NCBI RefSeq assembly: GCF_042676245.1 | Contig: NZ_JBHTKA010000001.1 | Coordinates: 1,798,001-1,862,000, forward strand | DNA from: Ohtaekwangia kribbensis | GTDB lineage: Bacteria > Bacteroidota > Bacteroidia > Cytophagales > Cyclobacteriaceae | Direction: 5' to 3' | Length of the DNA: 64,000 nucleotides | In this document: positions 59,925 through 64,000 of the stretch, one piece after another | Layout of the letters: each line of letters starts with the position of its first letter | How positions within the stretch are numbered: the first letter of the stretch is position 1 | Translations under genes and position numbers: made by a program | The notes under the pieces: generated by a model | Seen by the model: only the letters and a program-made list of their open reading frames with translations | Databases searched by the model: none | Told to the model about the DNA's origin: nothing

Positions 59925-60638
59925 TCAGAGAGATTTAAAGTATAGCGCATTATTCAAAGCATGCCCGTGCGCTGTATTATTAAAATATACATACGCTTCC
60001 TTCACGTGCTTTAGCACTGCTATTGCGTGATGAGCTTCTTTCAATGCATCGGCATCATAATCGGAGTAATATAGCTTCGGTATACCATGAAAACGGTAAT
60101 ACACCACAGGTGCCGTTTGATATATATCTTCCGGCAGACCAGGATAACTGATGCTGCAGAATGTAACGCGATGATGTTTCAGTTGTTTCAACACATCATT
60201 ATTCCACCAGCTCACATGCCTGAACTCCACAACATTGGTAAAATTACTTTGCAACGTACTGAGTATGCGCTCCAGGTTCTCTTCGTTGTATTGCATTGCC
60301 GGGTGAAGCTGAAATAATATACTTCCCAGTTTTTCAGACAGGCCTGAGTATACGGTGTCGTAAAAACGCTGCAGTTCGTCATCTGCGTTTTTAAATCGTT
60401 TATAGTGCGTAATGATGCGGGGAGCCTTTATGGCAAACCTGAATTGCGCAGGACTGCGCTCATACCATCCTTTTAAATGTTCAACCTGTGGAAAGCGATA
60501 GAATGTATTATTCAATTCTACCGTATTAAACTTCTCGCAGTAATACTCAAACCATTTTCGTGATGATAATTTCTCAGGATAAAATAACCCCTTCCACTCG
60601 GGATATGAAAAACCCGAGCAGCCTGTCCAGCATTTCAT
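59925..60638 (-). CDS. DUF72-family protein
   Basis: 237 residues with the DUF72 (YecE-like) TIM-barrel start MKCWTGCSGFSYPEWKGLFYP, the ELNNTFYRFP block (~51-60), FRFAIKAPRIITHYKR, and VYYRFHGIPKLYY near the end. The enzymatic role of the family is unknown; it resembles TIM-barrel sugar isomerase/endonuclease IV folds. Cytoplasmic. The small spacer (25 bases) to the next gene upstream on the same strand suggests co-transcription with the royal-jelly-like protein gene. Confidence 0.9.
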   Translation of the reverse strand: MKCWTGCSGFSYPEWKGLFYPEKLSSRKWFEYYCEKFNTVELNNTFYRFPQVEHLKGWYERSPAQFRFAIKAPRIITHYKRFKNADDELQRFYDTVYSGLSEKLGSILFQLHPAMQYNEENLERILSTLQSNFTNVVEFRHVSWWNNDVLKQLKHHRVTFCSISYPGLPEDIYQTAPVVYYRFHGIPKLYYSDYDADALKEAHHAIAVLKHVKEAYVYFNNTAHGHALNNALYFKSL

Positions 60639-60663
60639 GAATCACCTGAATTAAAAAAGCAAC

Positions 60664-61809
60664 CTAGTCTGATGACTCCGGTTGAAATTTCAAAATCCGA
60701 TATGGTTCAACAGGATTGCTGATGTTCTGCTGCGATGTACTAACATATACAGCACCGTCTGCTCCCACTGAAAAAGAATCCGGCCATTTTAAATCTTTGC
60801 TCCGCGCTACAATGCGACTGGATTTACCATCGAATACCCGAATGGCATTTTCCTCGATGGAGGCCATATATAGATTTCCTTCCTTATCGAATATCATTCC
60901 GTCAGACGGAGGGAAATTGCCTAGGTTCTCGACTTCCACGTCCAGCTTGCCTGCATAAAACTCTGGATATATCAGCAACGATGTCTCTACACGGTAAAGG
61001 CTTTTACCGGTAAGCGGTCGCCAGTATAAATATAATCCATCCGGACTCAGCGCTATACCATCTGCGTGAACTACCGGGTAGCCACCTTCTGCATCTGTAT
61101 ACTGTTCACCATCTATGGTCAGCACCAGGTTTTCCGACTTGGTTGAACTGCTGGCATCCAGCAATCGCCAGGATTTACCGGAATCAAGATCAACCACTAT
61201 AATAGCGCCTTCATTAGAATCAGTTATATACCCTATTTCACGTTGTTCATCAATGCGTATATCATTCAGGTAACTATTGGGTTTGATAACCGGATCTTTA
61301 AATACGATAACATTTACGATACGATCGGTCTCCAGATCGATCTGTACCAGTTTAGCCCCACCATCCACAACTCCGGTATAGCGGTCTTCGCGTTTTGGAT
61401 TCGCAGCATCGAGTACCCACAGGTAATCATTACGATCTACGTATACTGATTGTACACAAATAAAATGTTCTTCGGGTTTTAAGCCGGGAGCCCATGTATT
61501 CCAGTTTACATCCGGATACGGTATGGCCGTTGTGGGATTTGTCATATTTACTACCGATACAGAATGATCGGCAGACCAGTTCGGGTAATTGGCAAACACT
61601 TTCAATTGTGGTAATCTGAATTGCTGCGAAACGGCCACGCCCGTCCATTGCTTGGTAGAGGTAGCAACAACAGTAACCTGCGATTCGCCAATGGTAGGTA
61701 TATCTTCACCGCCTTTAGCAGTGCCCGTTATCCCTATATCGCTGCAGGCTGCGGATAACGCAACTATTGTACAGAATATTATACTTCCTAACCATCGATC
61801 GGTATTCAT
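60664..61809 (-). CDS. Major royal jelly/yellow-related beta-propeller lipoprotein
   Basis: 381 residues with lipobox SAAC (C22). The MRJP-type propeller shows PQLKVFANYPNWSADHSVSV, a PYPDVNWNTW segment, VQSVYVDRNDYLWVLDAA, YLNDIRIDEQ and HADGIALSPDGLYLYW. Insect relatives bind amines or convert dopachrome; bacterial ones are uncharacterised and probably bind or hydrolyse small molecules in the periplasm. Transcribed ahead of the DUF72 gene. Confidence 0.85.
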   Translation of the reverse strand: MNTDRWLGSIIFCTIVALSAACSDIGITGTAKGGEDIPTIGESQVTVVATSTKQWTGVAVSQQFRLPQLKVFANYPNWSADHSVSVVNMTNPTTAIPYPDVNWNTWAPGLKPEEHFICVQSVYVDRNDYLWVLDAANPKREDRYTGVVDGGAKLVQIDLETDRIVNVIVFKDPVIKPNSYLNDIRIDEQREIGYITDSNEGAIIVVDLDSGKSWRLLDASSSTKSENLVLTIDGEQYTDAEGGYPVVHADGIALSPDGLYLYWRPLTGKSLYRVETSLLIYPEFYAGKLDVEVENLGNFPPSDGMIFDKEGNLYMASIEENAIRVFDGKSSRIVARSKDLKWPDSFSVGADGAVYVSTSQQNISNPVEPYRILKFQPESSD

Positions 61810-61974
61810 AACTCATAGACATTATTTTGCTATCATCAAAAAGGAAAAAACAATGCCTGTACTTTTTTTTCATTTTTGTGCGTTCCGAAAACGTTGACAG
61901 AATTTTTGAGACAACTTTTCCTCTATATTTTTAGTTAATACTTTCATAAGTTTACGCAACGTCTTTTTTATACC

Positions 61975-63486
61975 ATGTCTACGAAGAGTAATTCCCAGAA
62001 TAAAGATTGTGATGTAGTGTTGATCGGTGCCGGAATTATGAGCGCCACACTTGGCGTTTTATTGAAGGAACTCGAACCTGAACTCACCATTGAAATTTAC
62101 GAACGATTGGATGTAGCGGCTGCCGAAAGCTCTGATGCCTGGAACAATGCCGGTACAGGGCACTCCGCGTTTTGTGAATTAAATTACACACCGGAAAAGG
62201 CCGATGGCTCAATCGACATTTCGAAGGCTATAAAAATTGCCGAGTCGTTTGAGATCTCTAAACAATTCTGGGCATACCTGATCCAGAAGAATCATATACA
62301 ATTACCCGAAAGTTTTATAACACCAATTCCGCACATGAGCTTTGTGTGGGGAGAGGAGAATGTAAACTATCTGCGTAAGCGTTATGATGCCCTGCAGACG
62401 AATCCTTTATTCAAGGGCATGGTTTACTCGGAAGATCCCAATCTACTGGATCAATGGATACCGTTGATCATGAAAGGACGCGATCGCCAGGAGAAAATCG
62501 CGGCTACGCGCATGGACCAGGGAACAGACGTAAACTTTGGCGCGCTTACCCGCAGCATGTTCAGCATGCTACAGGAAATGCCAGGCGTTACCATGCACTT
62601 TAACCATGAAGTGCGCGATCTGAAAAAAGAAGACAATGGTAACTGGAAGATCAAAGTAAAGAACCGCGCCACAGGCGAGAAGAGAAAAATACGTTCGAAG
62701 TTTATATTTATCGGTGCCGGTGGTGGTTCACTTCGCCTGCTCGAAAAATCAGATATACCGGAAGGGCGCGGCTTCGGTGGTTTCCCGGTAAGCGGGCAAT
62801 GGCTGAAGTGTACAAACCCTGCCGTGATTGAACAACACCAGGCAAAAGTATATGGTAAAGCTGCCGTGGGCTCCCCTCCTATGTCTGTGCCTCACCTGGA
62901 TACACGCATTATCAATGGTGAGCGCGCATTGCTCTTCGGACCCTACGCAGGTTTCTCTACCAAGTTTTTAAAAGAAGGATCGTACTTCGATCTGATCAAA
63001 TCCATACAACACGATAACATTATACCGATGCTGGCTGCGGGTATAGACAATATACCGCTCACCAAGTATCTCATCAACCAGGTACGTCAGTCTCCGGAAG
63101 ATCGCCTCGAAGCGCTGAAGGAATTTTACCCGGAAGCCAAAATGGAAGACTGGGAACTGGAAGTTGCCGGACAGCGCGTGCAGGTAATTAAAAAAGATAA
63201 AGAGCATGTGGGTGTTCTTGAGTTCGGAACAGAAGTAGTAAGCGCTGCCGATGGAAGTATAGCTGCCTTGCTGGGCGCATCTCCCGGAGCATCTACCGCT
63301 GTATCGATTATGCTTACGTTGTTGCAGCGTTGCTATGGTGATAAACTTAAATCACAGGCATGGCAATCCAAGCTCAAACAAATGATTCCATCATACGGGC
63401 AGACTTTGGCAGATAACCCTGCATTGCTGCAGGAAGCACGGTCTGTAACCAACGAAGTGTTGGGACTCAACACGGTACCTGCCTGA
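61975..63486 (+). CDS. mqo: Malate:quinone oxidoreductase
   Basis: 503-residue FAD enzyme that oxidises malate to oxaloacetate and reduces the quinone pool at the membrane surface. The N-terminal FAD motif is VVLIGAGIMSATLGVLL (14-30), followed by the Mqo signature SDAWNNAGTGHSAFCELNYTP (~55) and GGFPVSGQWLKC. The C-terminal SPGASTAVSIML region closes the FAD site. Complements SdhCAB in a menaquinone-linked TCA cycle. Single gene with its own terminator. Confidence 0.96.
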   Translation: MSTKSNSQNKDCDVVLIGAGIMSATLGVLLKELEPELTIEIYERLDVAAAESSDAWNNAGTGHSAFCELNYTPEKADGSIDISKAIKIAESFEISKQFWAYLIQKNHIQLPESFITPIPHMSFVWGEENVNYLRKRYDALQTNPLFKGMVYSEDPNLLDQWIPLIMKGRDRQEKIAATRMDQGTDVNFGALTRSMFSMLQEMPGVTMHFNHEVRDLKKEDNGNWKIKVKNRATGEKRKIRSKFIFIGAGGGSLRLLEKSDIPEGRGFGGFPVSGQWLKCTNPAVIEQHQAKVYGKAAVGSPPMSVPHLDTRIINGERALLFGPYAGFSTKFLKEGSYFDLIKSIQHDNIIPMLAAGIDNIPLTKYLINQVRQSPEDRLEALKEFYPEAKMEDWELEVAGQRVQVIKKDKEHVGVLEFGTEVVSAADGSIAALLGASPGASTAVSIMLTLLQRCYGDKLKSQAWQSKLKQMIPSYGQTLADNPALLQEARSVTNEVLGLNTVPA

Positions 63487-63514
63487 TCTATACAGCATCA
63501 CACTATATACATAT

Positions 63515-63550
63515 AAAGAATGCACTTGCTCTGCGGGTGCATTCTTTTTT
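63515..63550 (+). terminator. Intrinsic terminator of mqo
   Basis: aaagaatgcac (63515-63525) pairs with gtgcattcttt (63537-63547), followed by T residues. Confidence 0.9.
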
Positions 63551-63722
63551 TACCAAAAGGTGTAACACACAAAGTATATATACTTCCGCACAATGTTGCT
63601 TCATTCAACAGTACCCTGACTTGCAGAATTACCTCGCGCTAAACTCATAGCTATCGGGCACAGTGGGCACGATTTTTTGACAATTACCAAAATTATTTAG
63701 GTCCCTCCAATCCCCATAACCT

Positions 63723-64000
63723 ATGACAATCCTCGCGAATGAAACCGTAATTGATTACGTGCAAGCTGGTGATGGTGAAATCACCCTTCTTTTTGTTCAT
63801 GGCGCTTTTATCAACAAAGAGTATTGGCGTGAACAGATCGAATATTTCAAAACGAATTATTCCGTAGTGGCTGTCGATTTACCCGGCCACGGTCAGTCCG
63901 GAAGAGACCGCGTTAACTGGACTATACATGAGTTTGGTAAGGATATCGTGAGCATTATCGACTCACTGAAATTATCAAATGTAGTTTTGATTGGACACTC
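63723..64000 (+). CDS. Alpha/beta hydrolase, N-terminal part
   Basis: The gene starts at ATG 63723 and runs off the right edge after 92 codons. MTILANETVIDYVQAGDGEI is followed by LLFVHGAFINKEYW (oxyanion-hole HG), VDLPGHGQSGRD and finally VVLIGHS, which is the nucleophile elbow G-x-S cut at the window end. This is a typical alpha/beta hydrolase fold of the esterase/hydrolase class; the substrate cannot be told. Confidence 0.88.
   Translation, partial: MTILANETVIDYVQAGDGEITLLFVHGAFINKEYWREQIEYFKTNYSVVAVDLPGHGQSGRDRVNWTIHEFGKDIVSIIDSLKLSNVVLIGH

Noticed and set aside
1..64000. tRNA or rRNA genes
   Set aside because: I found no cloverleaf with GTTCRANYC arm and CCA-adjacent acceptor stem, and no rRNA-like stretch, in the intergenic regions read.

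Overview
The window reads as a chromosome segment of a Bacteroidota bacterium, most likely of the order Cytophagales. The grounds are the protein repertoire (DUF4412, TonB-C/MORN, DUF1080, DUF1343/NamZ, START-like, single-subunit SdhC, FtsZ with the extended C-terminus of this phylum, PASTA-bearing FtsI), promoters of the TTG...TAnnTTTG type, and the lack of Shine-Dalgarno dependence. I see no rRNA, tRNA, CRISPR array, transposase or prophage. Coding density is high and strand blocks are short, apart from one 16-kb division block.

Layout. 1-9000: the 5' end of an EF-G-like GTPase, a Met-rich DUF4412 protein, a TonB-C protein, then a polyamine neighbourhood (arginine decarboxylase, arginase/agmatinase-family ureohydrolase, deoxyhypusine/homospermidine-synthase-like enzyme) next to argS. 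9000-16600: a DUF1624 membrane acyltransferase-like protein, YceI with a Crp/Fnr regulator and a well-organised activator-type promoter, a TPR sensor kinase, a YkgJ-type cysteine-cluster protein, a sialate O-acetylesterase and thioredoxin. 16600-32000: a DnaE polymerase carrying its own DnaQ-like exonuclease domain, a 36-residue membrane peptide gene, sdhCAB, a GT2 polyprenol-phosphate mannosyltransferase-like gene, a LolC/E-like permease, a NamZ-like muramidase, endonuclease III lacking a normal FeS site, and a PadR/membrane-protein pair.

32300-48500 (minus strand) is the dcw division and cell-wall cluster: mraZ, a four-helix-bundle gene, rsmH, ftsL, ftsI, murE, mraY, murD, ftsW, murG, murC, ftsQ, ftsA, ftsZ. 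The mraZ promoter carries three AAAGTGG boxes at exact 10-bp spacing. mraZ, ftsA and ftsZ share a 5'-leader element. The four-helix-bundle gene sits between inverted CAGCCAGC-type arms and appears to have altered the RsmH N-terminus.

48800-64000: a small secreted protein with three W-x-[VI]-S-K repeats, divergent from an OmpR/kinase pair with 11-bp-spaced direct repeats between them; a lipoprotein archaemetzincin; a large FtsX/MacB permease divergent from a sigma-54 activator/kinase pair, with a near-consensus sigma-54 promoter and palindromic upstream sites; a lipoprotein, DUF1080, DUF72 and royal-jelly-like proteins, malate:quinone oxidoreductase, and a truncated alpha/beta hydrolase.

The best candidates for something undescribed are the triple-repeat protein with its two-component system, the shared division-gene leader element, the four-helix-bundle insertion, and several families of intergenic word-repeat tracts.
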